From the NCBI RefSeq assembly GCF_001861355.1, contig NZ_MASN01000035.1, forward strand, positions 248,001-312,000: a DNA stretch of 64,000 nucleotides, written 5' to 3'. Source of the stretch: Natrialba sp. SSL1. Lineage in GTDB: Archaea > Halobacteriota > Halobacteria > Halobacteriales > Natrialbaceae. Of the stretch, positions 8,544-16,022 are shown piece by piece. The notes beneath the pieces are model-generated. The model worked only from the letters and a program-made list of their open reading frames with translations, was not told where the DNA came from and ran no database searches. Every line of letters begins with the position of its first letter. Within the stretch, counting starts at the first letter, position 1. A program made the position numbers and the translations under genes.

Positions 8544-8738
8544 TTATCCGGCCGTCGAGGACTGCTGGAGCGTCGTCGCATCGACAACCTCGAATTCGTC
8601 ATCGCGCTCGACCTCCCACACCCGGAGGACGAGATGTGCCTTGCAGTGGTGCTCGACGACGTCCATGCCCGTCTGCCGGTTCCGCAAGACGAGCTGACAG
8701 ACCCCGTCGTTGGAACAGTTCCCGGACCGGTCACACAT
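8544..8738 (-). CDS. Small Cys/His-rich protein, possible metal-binding
   Basis: This 64-residue protein begins MCDRSGNCSNDGVCQL and continues to EHHCKAHLVLRVWEV. Four cysteines and several histidines in the first half suggest a metal site (CxxxxxC, then C, then HHCxxH). I do not recognise a named family. A TATA-like element about 28 nt upstream fits a leaderless transcript starting at the ATG and supports expression. It is transcribed in the same direction as the CoA-binding gene, which lies upstream of it. Confidence 0.6.
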   Translation of the reverse strand: MCDRSGNCSNDGVCQLVLRNRQTGMDVVEHHCKAHLVLRVWEVERDDEFEVVDATTLQQSSTAG

Positions 8739-8763
8739 AGGTACGTCTCTCGTGTAGTCCGCT

Positions 8764-8774
8764 GGTATGTAAGT
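8764..8774 (-). promoter_or_regulatory. TATA box of the small Cys/His protein gene
   Basis: The minus strand reads ACTTACATA, centred about 28-30 nt before the ATG at 8738. This is the position expected for a leaderless haloarchaeal transcript. Confidence 0.5.
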
Positions 8775-8857
8775 CTCTGTCGGTGGTACCCCTCAGTGTT
8801 TGATCAATGGCCGGCGCTCCCCGTCACCAGGCCCACGACGCCCGTTTTCGATCTCGG

Positions 8858-9322
8858 TCAGGCAACGAGTCTCCGGTGATCGACCTTGAGACACCGATCC
8901 TGTACGACACGGTACCCTGCGTCCACGGCGCGCTCGGCCGCCTGATCGTCACGGATCCCCTGCTGGAGCCAGATCACGTCGCCAACCTCGTACTCGAGTA
9001 CCGATGCGATGACATCGGCAACCTCTGCGCTCGGGCGGAAGACGCAGACGATGTCGATGTCGATGTCGACGTCGACATCCTCCTCGTCGTCGGTACCTGA
9101 CTGCTCGGCGACCGCTGCGAGCGATTCAAACGCCTCTCGGCCGAAAATCTCGTCCGCGAACGGATTCACCGGAATCACGTCGTAGCCCTGTTCGAGCATA
9201 TACGCCGGCACGCCGTGGGCCGCCTTCCCCGGCGTCCGCGAACAGCCCACGACCGCGATCGTCTCGGACTCGAGTATCTCCCGGAGCGCGTCCGGCTCGT
9301 TGGTTCCCACGGTGGCCGTCAT
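8858..9322 (-). CDS. CoA-binding domain protein (YccU-like)
   Basis: This 154-residue protein has a Rossmann-type CoA-binding domain: ETIAVVGCSRTPGKAAHGVP (nucleotide loop), YDVIPVNPFADEIFGREAFE, and DVIWLQQGIRDDQAAERA near the C-terminus. Bacterial YccU-type proteins bind CoA and their physiological role is not settled. Halfway along, an insertion rich in Asp and Glu (about residues 75-92, EEDVDVDIDIDI) lengthens a surface loop and is encoded by GTCGATGTCGAC-type hexamers. The start at 9322 gives a normal N-terminus. Confidence 0.85.
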   Translation of the reverse strand: MTATVGTNEPDALREILESETIAVVGCSRTPGKAAHGVPAYMLEQGYDVIPVNPFADEIFGREAFESLAAVAEQSGTDDEEDVDVDIDIDIVCVFRPSAEVADVIASVLEYEVGDVIWLQQGIRDDQAAERAVDAGYRVVQDRCLKVDHRRLVA

Positions 9323-9439
9323 AGTATCGTGTAGCGACTCCAGGCTGTTGTATGATTCGCCGCGCTCGCCTCCTCGCGCGGCACTTGCGTGGCTGTGACT
9401 GGTCCCTGTCAGATCTCACTCGCTCGCACACCGGACGGC

Positions 9440-10291
9440 TCAAAACACGTTGACCTCGAGTGCCGCCCGTCCCACGATGAACGCCAGCGCCGCGAGGAAG
9501 GTGCCGTACTTGAGATGGGTTTGCCCAATCGTCGGGTCCGTGAAACTCTCGTACACCGCCACGATCATGATCGCGTTCGCCGGGAGCACGAGCAGGAGGT
9601 ACTCGAGTTCGAAGTAGCCGAGCACGTAGGGCAGCGGACTTGCGATCACGCCGATCACGAGCAAGACGGTTGCGACGTACAGCGACTGGCGCTCGCCGAT
9701 GGCGATCGGGAGGGTGTTCAGCCCCTCTTCGCGGTCGCCTTCGATATCCTCGACATCCTTGATGATCTCGCGAGTGAGCGTTGCGATCGCCGCGAGCGCG
9801 AAGAGGACGACTGCGGGACCGATCTCGCCGACCGCCGCCGCGCCGAAGAGGAAGGTGCTCCCGACGAGGTAGGCCACCAGCGCGTTTCCGAGGCCGGGGA
9901 GGCCCTTGAAGTACTCCGTGTAGGCCACCAGCGCGACCAGGTTGATCCCGGCGATGGCGAGCGCTGCCAGGGGCAGGGTGAGTGCGAGCCCGACTGCGGC
10001 CGCGAAGAGCACGATACTGAACACGAGTGCGCCACGCGGACTCACTGCACCGCGGGGGATCGCCCGGTCGGGCTGGTTGATCCGGTCGATCTCCCGGTCG
10101 AAGTAGTCGTTGATCGCGTTTCCGGCACCGACTGCGAGCCCGGTTGCGGCGACTGCCGCGCCCGTCTGCAGTGGATACGAGCCAAGGCCGCCAGCGACGA
10201 ACGCGCCGATGAACGTCAACACGCTCGCGGCCAGCACGTTCACCGGTCGTGTCAGCTCGAGCAACCCGCGAACCGTCTCCCCCGCTGTCAT
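9440..10291 (-). CDS. ubiA: UbiA-family prenyltransferase, likely geranylgeranylglycerol-phosphate geranylgeranyltransferase
   Basis: This 283-residue integral membrane protein has about eight or nine helices and the two aspartate-rich motifs of the family: NAINDYFDREIDRINQPDRA (near residue 65) and DVEDIEGDREEGLNTLP (near residue 185). These bind Mg-diphosphate. The haloarchaeal member with this pattern makes the second ether bond of archaeal lipids, transferring geranylgeranyl to sn-3-O-geranylgeranylglyceryl phosphate. Other UbiA enzymes prenylate quinones, so the substrate is inferred. The gene stands alone and its start at 10291 is typical. Confidence 0.88.
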   Translation of the reverse strand: MTAGETVRGLLELTRPVNVLAASVLTFIGAFVAGGLGSYPLQTGAAVAATGLAVGAGNAINDYFDREIDRINQPDRAIPRGAVSPRGALVFSIVLFAAAVGLALTLPLAALAIAGINLVALVAYTEYFKGLPGLGNALVAYLVGSTFLFGAAAVGEIGPAVVLFALAAIATLTREIIKDVEDIEGDREEGLNTLPIAIGERQSLYVATVLLVIGVIASPLPYVLGYFELEYLLLVLPANAIMIVAVYESFTDPTIGQTHLKYGTFLAALAFIVGRAALEVNVF

Positions 10292-10439
10292 TGCCGGGAG
10301 TGCTCAGGCAGGCCGGTTAAACCGTACGGTCCGCGTTCGACGGGCATCCGACTCAGCGTGCCCGCGACGACAGGTGTAGCAGTGGCGCTCCATTACACCG
10401 ACTGCACACTAACTTCACACCAACTGCACTCCACTCCCC

Positions 10440-10625
10440 CTACCGCCACCGCCCGAGTTCACAACACACCGACTCCGACACCGACAGCCACGCCTCCGCT
10501 CGCTCGACCTCACTCGCATCCGCCGGGATCAGGGTCACCGTTCCCGGCTCAGTGTGGTGCAACTCGAGTGCATCGGACGCATGAGGGGTGGATTCGTCGG
10601 TGGCTGTAAACTCGCGTGCGGTCAT
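10440..10625 (-). CDS. Small conserved-looking haloarchaeal protein
   Basis: This 61-residue protein has a hydrophilic start and the core GTVTLIPADASEVERAEAWLSVSE, followed by SVCCELGRWR. The pattern (a strand with TLIPxDASxxERxxAWL near the C-terminus) resembles short haloarchaeal DUF7511-type proteins, but I am not certain of the family. Function is unknown. It lies upstream of ubiA on the same strand, separated by about 150 bp. Confidence 0.55.
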   Translation of the reverse strand: MTAREFTATDESTPHASDALELHHTEPGTVTLIPADASEVERAEAWLSVSESVCCELGRWR

Positions 10626-10756
10626 CAGCGGTGTCTTTGGCTCCCAGATAAAGACCGGTCACGGTCGTTTTCACAGGGTGGGAATGACTGAGTGGAGTGT
10701 GGGTGAGCGGGTGGATCGGGGTATGGTGGTGCCTGTCGGAAGCGGTGAAAATCGAG

Positions 10757-10768
10757 TGACTTATAGGA
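10757..10768 (+). promoter_or_regulatory. TATA box of tRNA-Arg
   Basis: TGACTTATAGGA supplies a TATA-like CTTATA (10760-10765) about 28-32 nt upstream of the mature tRNA 5' end, normal spacing for an archaeal tRNA promoter. Confidence 0.6.
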
Positions 10769-10791
10769 GGTCGACGGATACGGAAGGGTGC

Positions 10792-10866
10792 GGGCGCTTA
10801 GCTCAGTCTGGACAGAGTACTTGGCTTCGGACCAAGCTGTCACGGGTTCAAATCCTGTAGCGCCCA
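10792..10866 (+). tRNA. tRNA-Arg, anticodon TCG
   Basis: A full cloverleaf can be drawn: acceptor GGGCGCT with AGCGCCC, a D-arm containing TAGCTCAGTCTGGACAGAG, anticodon stem CTTGG/CCAAG with loop CTTCGGA (anticodon TCG at 10827-10829), and a T-arm with GGTTCAAATCC. The discriminator is A and CCA is not encoded, as is usual in haloarchaea. It reads CGA arginine codons. Its 3' end is partly duplicated 125 bp downstream. Confidence 0.96.
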
Positions 10867-10871
10867 TGTTT

Positions 10872-10899
10872 CTGTCGCGAACAACTTCGTGAGCGACAG
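10872..10899. repeat. Inverted repeat just after tRNA-Arg
   Basis: CTGTCGC (10872-10878) and GCGACAG (10893-10899) form a 7-bp stem with a 14-nt loop. A second pair, GAGACG (10925-10930) and CGTCTC (10958-10963), follows. Both lie between the tRNA and its duplicated 3' end. Confidence 0.6.
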
Positions 10900-10970
10900 A
10901 TACTGGATCGCGAAGGATTTGAACGAGACGAGGCGGGATGCGAACGAAGTGAGCGACCGTCTCGGCGTAG

Positions 10971-10990
10971 TTCACAATCCTGTAGCGCCC
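10971..10990 (+). repeat. Duplicated tRNA-Arg 3' end (candidate attachment-site remnant)
   Basis: The 15 bp AATCCTGTAGCGCCC at 10976-10990 repeat exactly the tRNA 3' end at 10851-10865. The preceding GTTCA is also shared, with one extra base (C) in the second copy. Such partial tRNA copies are left when integrases use a tRNA 3' end as attachment site. The block marks the border between housekeeping genes and the AT-rich accessory region. Confidence 0.7.
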
Positions 10991-11170
10991 CGAACTATTG
11001 CTACACGACACTATTATACTTGAGTACCCGCCGCCATCTAAAGGCGGACAGTCGACTCTAGTGGTGGTCCTCAGAGGTGTGAAGTGCGGTCCGGCAAGGA
11101 GCCGGTGGTCTGGTGGGTATCTCAGTGAACAGTCAGTATTGATTTGAGGATAAACATCATATCGGAAATT

Positions 11171-11926
11171 ATGGCTACTGGTTGGGAGCCGACAAAGCAT
11201 TTCATACAGAAGACAACGCCATTTGAGGGCTTAAAGGAAATCCGTTCTATGTTTCTCGATTTTCTGAAGGCAAAATACTTAGATGACCCTTTTGTGAAGA
11301 AAGTATTTAGCAAATGGGATAATCCAACCTTAGTGGAAAAAGCAAGCCAATCAAGTCAAAGAGCACGAGAATATAATCCTCACGAAGAAGTCGATGAGTT
11401 TGTCGGCTTTCTGAACAGCGTTAGCGCGAAAATCAACTACCTACTAGCGTTTCTTCTGGTGGTTACCACGTATGCAGGGTTAGAATCTAGATCCTTTTTC
11501 GCATATTGGTTTTCTAATGGTGTTTCACTAATCACGTTTCTACCGGCCACTGTTGTTGCGATCCCTGTCCTTTATTTAGGGCTGTTGAGGATGAATAGTG
11601 ATACAATAAAAACATACAATGAAAATTTAGTCATTCCAGAGAGTGAAATACGGAGGATGTCACGGAAGAGGGCAGACGTTGTTAGCTATTATTTATGGAA
11701 TAGATGCCTCAAAGGCCAGAAATTCACATCTCTTCTGGCTCTTTGTTATATACTGGAATGCTTATCGAATTTCCCAGTGATCCGTCGATGGATGAGCAGT
11801 CCCACCGAGTACATTCTAAAAGTACTGAACCGTCATTGGGACGTATACAAAAACGAGGGTAGCTATCTAAGCGTTGCTCGAACTACGATGAGAAAGGAAT
11901 GGAAAAAGCGCAATAAGCGGTCATAA
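11171..11926 (+). CDS. AT-rich putative membrane protein of unknown function
   Basis: This 251-residue protein begins MATGWEPTKHFIQK. It has a charged N-terminal region of about 95 residues, two clear membrane segments (INYLLAFLLVVTTYAGL and LITFLPATVVAIPVLYLGLL), a possible third around FTSLLALCYILECL, and a basic C-terminus. I recognise no family. Base composition is strikingly AT-rich and lysine/asparagine codons are common, unlike every neighbour, which suggests recent transfer. It lies immediately downstream of the tRNA-Arg duplication. A TTG start 27 bp earlier is possible. Confidence 0.75.
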   Translation: MATGWEPTKHFIQKTTPFEGLKEIRSMFLDFLKAKYLDDPFVKKVFSKWDNPTLVEKASQSSQRAREYNPHEEVDEFVGFLNSVSAKINYLLAFLLVVTTYAGLESRSFFAYWFSNGVSLITFLPATVVAIPVLYLGLLRMNSDTIKTYNENLVIPESEIRRMSRKRADVVSYYLWNRCLKGQKFTSLLALCYILECLSNFPVIRRWMSSPTEYILKVLNRHWDVYKNEGSYLSVARTTMRKEWKKRNKRS

Positions 11927-12318
11927 CTTGCCAAAGACTATCTGGTGTGTTTCTTCCCCTTGAAGTATTGCCAAAATCGGATTCCTAAATATGCACACAA
12001 AAAAGAGCAAGCCGTGTGCACAAACCGGATTAAGTAGCATGAGAAATAGACGTTCTTCCTGTTGACCGCCAGCGCCTGCCAATTTGGAGAGGACATAAAC
12101 CGCTTAATAATCATCAAAACTAGCAGTTCAGGGTTTGTGTGCGGGTATGCGGGTTCGACTGCCCTTCTCGGAATGCAACCGAAGTCAATCTAAGAATACC
12201 AATACAGCCCTTACATAAGAGTAGCAGGCTTCTTGAACCCAAATCATACGTCTGTACTTTCTCTTCTTCCCGCCCTCCAGCGGTAGATATAAGTCACTAC
12301 CAGTTAACAATTAGAACG
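11927..12318. other. AT-rich gap of the accessory region
   Basis: No supported gene. The DNA remains relatively AT-rich to about 12310. A TATA-like AGATATAAGT (12285-12294) lies about 27 nt before the structured segment described next. A 96-codon plus-strand frame across 12139-12429 lacks protein-like composition. Confidence 0.45.
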
Positions 12319-12540
12319 GAAGCCGCGACGTTGGGGTACGGAAATGCCCCGGGTGCTGGAACACCCAAGGCGTGGCTTCTAAGCGCGTTTCGCCGAAGCC
12401 ATGATTGCGTACATTCTCACGGGATATAAACATCCCGCACGATTGACGCATCGCCGCGTCCACCCAGTAGCGTTGCTCTTGTCCGGATTTAGCGATGGAG
12501 TTGTCGGCAGAGCAATCGTCGGCAACCCCACCGACGTTCC
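12319..12540. other. Strongly structured segment: candidate ncRNA or IS200/IS605-type end
   Basis: GAAGCCGCG (12319-12327) pairs with CGTGGCTTC (12371-12379), enclosing two hairpins, GGGGTA/TGCCCC (12333-12350) and GGGTG/CACCC (12351-12366), so a 61-nt three-way junction can be drawn. Further stems follow: TGCGT with ACGCA enclosing CGGGAT/ATCCCG (around 12408-12450), TTGCTCT/AGAGCAA (about 12474-12515), and GTCGG/CCGAC. The plus strand has a TATA-like element 27 nt upstream. The minus strand has an open frame with weak resemblance to a TnpB tail, so a decayed tnpB 3' end with its omega-RNA is the alternative. Confidence 0.45.
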
Positions 12541-12552
12541 GAGGTGGTCCCA

Positions 12553-12918
12553 ATGGACCTAAGTGACGACGACGGGCCCCGTGATCTCGATGGTCACGAT
12601 GCCGACCGAGGCGATGCTCGACGGAGTGACGCGACCCAAGATGACCAAGACAGCCAAGCCAACCGAGGCAACCAAGCCAATCACAACGACAACCACACCA
12701 CCGACCACACAGACACCGACGACCAGACGACCACCAACTACGAATTCAGACCGTGCCCACGATGCAACACCCCCATCCGCCGCACGACGATAATCGGCCC
12801 CACCGACGCCGTCGCCGGCCCCTGTGGCTGTCGCATCGCCCCACCGATCCCCGACCAGAAAACCCACACCAATCAGCCCACGCAGGTCACCCACCCCGAT
12901 CGAACTGACGAGTCCTAA
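12553..12918 (+). CDS. Small zinc-ribbon protein with a disordered acidic N-terminus
   Basis: This 121-residue protein starts MDLSDDDGPRDLDGHDA and has about 65 Asp/Asn/Thr/His-rich, probably disordered residues. A compact domain follows with CPRCNTPIRR and GPCGCRIAPP, which gives four cysteines for one zinc. The GAGGTGG at 12541-12547, 5 nt before the ATG at 12553, is a good ribosome-binding site and fixes the start. No named function is known to me. It could be a nucleic-acid or protein-interaction factor. Confidence 0.65.
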   Translation: MDLSDDDGPRDLDGHDADRGDARRSDATQDDQDSQANRGNQANHNDNHTTDHTDTDDQTTTNYEFRPCPRCNTPIRRTTIIGPTDAVAGPCGCRIAPPIPDQKTHTNQPTQVTHPDRTDES

Positions 12919-13294
12919 CTCGAGTTCCCTCCGACTCTACACTCGTCCCTTGCCTGTTCCTCAGTCCCTCATTGGGGGGCGAAACGGGGCCGCACGCAGT
13001 CGGATCACGGCGGAATATCGAGTGTCGGGCAGTGTGTGTGCGCGTGATGGGTGGGATTCACCGGAATCCAAGTCGGAACCACCACCAAAACCACCACAAC
13101 CACCACCGACCACACCATCACACCCAAGCACATTGCGTGGCACTCGAGTCGAAACCGCGATCCGTCTGCGGTCGCAGGGCATTGTAGTGAGGCCCACGGA
13201 CTCCACGAGAGAATTCGTCCAGAAGAGAACCTGATCCCGATGGTCGCGATCTCCTGACCCGACCTGACCCGACAGCCGAGTTATCGACAGCTGC
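12919..13294. other. Intergenic region with CCA-rich simple repeat
   Basis: No gene is supported. A CCACCA/ACCACC run (13077-13118) and two ACTCGAGT palindromes (12918-12925, 13142-13149) are the only features I see. The repeat has no spacers and is not a CRISPR. Confidence 0.6.
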
Positions 13295-13846
13295 TCACCG
13301 ACCAACCGTCCGAGTCGCAGGCTCTGCCGTCGCGTGCGCCGAACTGACCGTTCGCGAGAGCGTTTCGGCGAACTCGAGATACTCCTCATCGAGCCGGGCC
13401 TGCCAGGCGGTTTCCCCAGTATCGGTCTGGAGCTGGATGTGAACCGTATCCTCGGGGGTGTTGAACGCTTCCGCGAACAGGACGAGACTCAGAACACCGA
13501 CGCCGAGACCAACGAGTAGGAGGACCGTTGCGGGTCCCTCCGCGTCGATCGCGCCGAAGAGAGCGAGCGAGATGAGTGCGAGGACCAGTGAGACGATGGC
13601 TGAGAGGAGCTTGTCCTGATGGAAGTCGGGGGTCGTATTGTGCTCGATCGAGACGCCACCGAGTTGGTCGAGGTACGTTGTGTCGACCACCGTCGTGGAG
13701 TTCTCTCGGCCGCGTACTTCGAGACTAAGCAGTTGCCGGTCGGTGAGGACGCCGATTTCGTGGCTGGTGGAGTAGCCATCGATCGTCGTTTCGCCCTCGT
13801 CGATAAACGGCTTGAGTCTGTTGAGTGATTCCTGTGAGACCATCAA
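13295..13846 (-). CDS. Membrane protein with PH-like N-terminal part, unknown function
   Basis: This 183-residue protein has a soluble N-terminal part of about 75 residues (GYSTSHEIGVLTDRQLLSLEV resembles bacterial PH-like domains that read out a membrane label). Two membrane helices follow (LLSAIVSLVLALISLALFGA and ATVLLLVGLGVGVLSLVLFA), then a cytoplasmic C-terminal part with the strand HIQLQTDTGETAWQARL. I know no specific function. An upstream TATA-like element fits a leaderless start at 13846; the second Met is an alternative. Confidence 0.7.
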   Translation of the reverse strand: MMVSQESLNRLKPFIDEGETTIDGYSTSHEIGVLTDRQLLSLEVRGRENSTTVVDTTYLDQLGGVSIEHNTTPDFHQDKLLSAIVSLVLALISLALFGAIDAEGPATVLLLVGLGVGVLSLVLFAEAFNTPEDTVHIQLQTDTGETAWQARLDEEYLEFAETLSRTVSSAHATAEPATRTVGR

Positions 13847-13867
13847 TAGCTGAAACTCTCAGCGGAA

Positions 13868-13877
13868 TGAATTTATT
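13868..13877 (-). promoter_or_regulatory. TATA box for the PH-like membrane protein
   Basis: GAATAAATTC on the minus strand is centred about 27 nt upstream of the ATG at 13846, fitting a leaderless transcript. Confidence 0.5.
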
Positions 13878-13940
13878 CTTTCGTTAGAATTGACGTTTGA
13901 GACCAAGACAAAATCGACGGTGGACAGACTGATGCCAGCA

Positions 13941-13949
13941 GCTTTAGGG
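13941..13949 (+). promoter_or_regulatory. TATA-like element upstream of the SRA-HNH gene
   Basis: GCTTTAGGG lies about 31-39 nt before the ATG at 13980, the distance expected for a near-leaderless transcript. Confidence 0.4.
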
Positions 13950-13979
13950 TTCCCCTGACGAAGACAGTCAATTCAGACA

Positions 13980-14882
13980 ATGGGTTGCCCAGGGGAGTTC
14001 GAACTCGAGTTGCATCAGACAGTCACACAGGCGGAACTGGAGGGCGTATTCAGCACGAATTTCGGCTATCAGATCAAGGGAATCAATCTCCGCCGGGCGG
14101 GCGACCAGCGATACATAATTTTGCTGTCGAACGAGGGCGAGATCTACGACGACCGCATCGGGCATGGCGACCGGTTTCGCTACATTGGCGAGGGCGTCCC
14201 CGAGAAGGGCGACCAGCCGGAGACGGCCGCCAATCGTGCGCTGAAGGAGGCAACCCGCGACCTCATTCCGATCTACTTCTTCACCAGCGTGGAGGGCGTT
14301 GATGCGTACGAGTACGAGGGACTCGTCGATGTCATGAATCACACGTACGTGAACGACGGCGAACGGATGGTCTACCGGTTCGAGATGCAAAAGCTTGGGA
14401 GTGTGGGCTGGGACGAGTACACTGACGCCCAGGCGACAGTCATGACGGCTGCAGACGACGATCCACCGCTCACAGAAACGACGGCGCGCGAACAAACGAC
14501 ACGACTCGCACGGTCATCGGCGTTCGCCAAGCAGGTCAAACGTGCCTACGAGGACACGTGTGCGGCGTGCGGCGCAGCGCGGCGATCACCGGACGGCAAG
14601 CCGGAGGTCGAAGCGGCTCATATCTATCCGAAAGCGGAGGGCGGCAAGGACAGGATATACAACGGACTCGCACTGTGCCGACTCCACCACTGGGCGTTCG
14701 ATACAGGCTGGTTCGCAGCGACGGACGACCGTGAGATCATCCTGAACGACCGCACTGACGAGACGGTCCCCGAGGAAATTCGGGCACTCGAGGGAACACA
14801 ACTCACTGTCCCCGAAGAGCCAGCGAAGCAGCCGTCTTCGGACGCCTTGCGGGCACACCGAGAACTGCACGGGATGGAGTGA
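13980..14882 (+). CDS. SRA-like plus HNH endonuclease, candidate type IV (modification-dependent) restriction enzyme
   Basis: This 300-residue protein has two domains. Residues about 20-125 resemble the SRA/YDG fold of methylcytosine readers: FRYIGEG, KGDQ, ANRALKEA, and AYEYEGLVDV, the last corresponding to the YDGLY motif. Residues about 185-255 are an HNH nuclease with a zinc-binding CAAC, EAAHIYPKAEGG with the catalytic His, and NGLALCRLHHWAFD. SRA-HNH proteins such as ScoMcrA cut modified DNA, so a role in defence against modified phage DNA is inferred. No methylase or partner is nearby. It sits in the accessory region downstream of tRNA-Arg. Confidence 0.8.
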   Translation: MGCPGEFELELHQTVTQAELEGVFSTNFGYQIKGINLRRAGDQRYIILLSNEGEIYDDRIGHGDRFRYIGEGVPEKGDQPETAANRALKEATRDLIPIYFFTSVEGVDAYEYEGLVDVMNHTYVNDGERMVYRFEMQKLGSVGWDEYTDAQATVMTAADDDPPLTETTAREQTTRLARSSAFAKQVKRAYEDTCAACGAARRSPDGKPEVEAAHIYPKAEGGKDRIYNGLALCRLHHWAFDTGWFAATDDREIILNDRTDETVPEEIRALEGTQLTVPEEPAKQPSSDALRAHRELHGME

Positions 14883-15390
14883 GCCGAGTCGAAGATCACG
14901 GACACCACATCACGCTGCAGTTACCCCCTCCAAAATGGAACGAGGGTATTTTCTCGATGAGAATACGCTAGTGCTGTTTTACACTCCCAGGGTCGAATGC
15001 TAGCGCCAAAGAGGGTACAGGATGGAAGAAGCGACACAAGAAGACGTCAAAGAAGCAATCCAAGAGTGCGAGCAGGAAGAGTCCGAAGAGATTATTATTG
15101 CGGATGAGTAGCTGGCTCGGTACTACGGTATCGGCTCTCCTCACGGCCCAGCGGTAGCGAACCGGCTCCCACATTCCCTCTGCACACCACCACTCGACGC
15201 CCCCGATGCAGACTGAAGTTTGACGGAGGTTCTGGATAATGGGCGTATTCGAGTCGAATTGGACTCGAGTACAGTCTGAGCACAGCGCCAAGTTCGAACT
15301 TGTCGGAGCGGACCGACGGCTGACGAGCAACGCAGTGCAAAGACCGGGCAGGGACAGTAGCGTTATCTACTATTGAATTGATGTCGTGAC
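14883..15390. other. Intergenic region with one possible micro-ORF
   Basis: Apart from the 29-codon frame at 15022-15111 I see no gene. An ACTCGAGT palindrome lies at 15263-15270. A TATA-like GCGTTATC around 15361-15368 precedes the next gene by about 27 nt. Confidence 0.5.
15022..15111 (+). CDS. Possible acidic micro-protein, 29 residues
   Basis: An ATG at 15022 with GAGG 7 nt upstream opens a frame that begins MEEATQEDVKEAIQECEQ and ends EEIIIADE. It looks like a short amphipathic helix with an acidic tail. The base composition is less GC-rich than its neighbours. It could also be the remnant of a larger lost gene. No homologue comes to mind. Confidence 0.35.
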   Translation: MEEATQEDVKEAIQECEQEESEEIIIADE

Positions 15391-15990
15391 ATGAATCGAG
15401 ACGTATTTTGGATTCCGGCGGCCGGAATTGGTATCGAATCGCTTCATCTTCGTGAAGATTCGACTGCTATCAATGCAGAGAGCGTCGTCGTTGGTGTGGC
15501 CGACGGTGAGTCGTTTCGTGTCCGATACGAGGTCGACTGCGACCCCCACTATCGCGTTCAGCGGGTGGAGATTGCGAACCTCGGCCGGGAATCCGAATCA
15601 CTCTCGCTCCAGGCCGATGGGGAAGGTACCTGGACAGACGCTCGAGGAGAGGCGGTAGCGAAACTAGATGGCTGCACCGATGTCGACATTTCGGTGACGC
15701 CGTTTACGAACACGGTACCGATTCGACGACTGGAACTCGACCGAAACGAATCGGCCGAGATCGGGACAGTCTATATTGGCGTACCTGAACTCCGCGTCGA
15801 GACTGCCAGGCAACGGTACACGTGTTTCGACCCGCTCGATGAGAACGGCGGGCGGTATCGCTACGAGAGCCTCTCCAGCGGCTTCACGGCTGAGTTAGCG
15901 GTTGATTCCGATGGGCTCGTTACGACGTATCCGGATCTCTTCGAGCAAGTTTCTCCGACCGAACGCAGCAGGCCCTGTAGCCACGAATAG
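15391..15990 (+). CDS. Putative glycolipid-binding domain protein (DUF1089 type)
   Basis: This 199-residue protein shows the family signature clearly: FRVRYEVDCDPHYRVQRV, GEGTWTDARGEAVAKLDGCT, DVDISVTPFTNTVPIRRLEL, and near the end ELAVDSDGLVTTYPDLFE. The domain is a beta-rich fold related to bacterial spore and lipoprotein-localisation factors and is called glycolipid-binding by analogy. The true ligand is unknown. It appears complete, is not obviously part of an operon and has no signal peptide. Confidence 0.88.
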   Translation: MNRDVFWIPAAGIGIESLHLREDSTAINAESVVVGVADGESFRVRYEVDCDPHYRVQRVEIANLGRESESLSLQADGEGTWTDARGEAVAKLDGCTDVDISVTPFTNTVPIRRLELDRNESAEIGTVYIGVPELRVETARQRYTCFDPLDENGGRYRYESLSSGFTAELAVDSDGLVTTYPDLFEQVSPTERSRPCSHE

Positions 15991-16022
15991 CGAACGATCT
16001 ACCGTAAAATAGTGAACCCGTA

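Noticed and set aside
9389-10609. Plus-strand frame of 406 codons
   Set aside because: It overlaps the UbiA prenyltransferase gene antisense. The opposite frame has eight or nine membrane helices and both aspartate motifs.
13077-13118. CCA repeats as a CRISPR or regulatory array
   Set aside because: The units are trinucleotides without spacing or symmetry; simple-sequence drift explains them.
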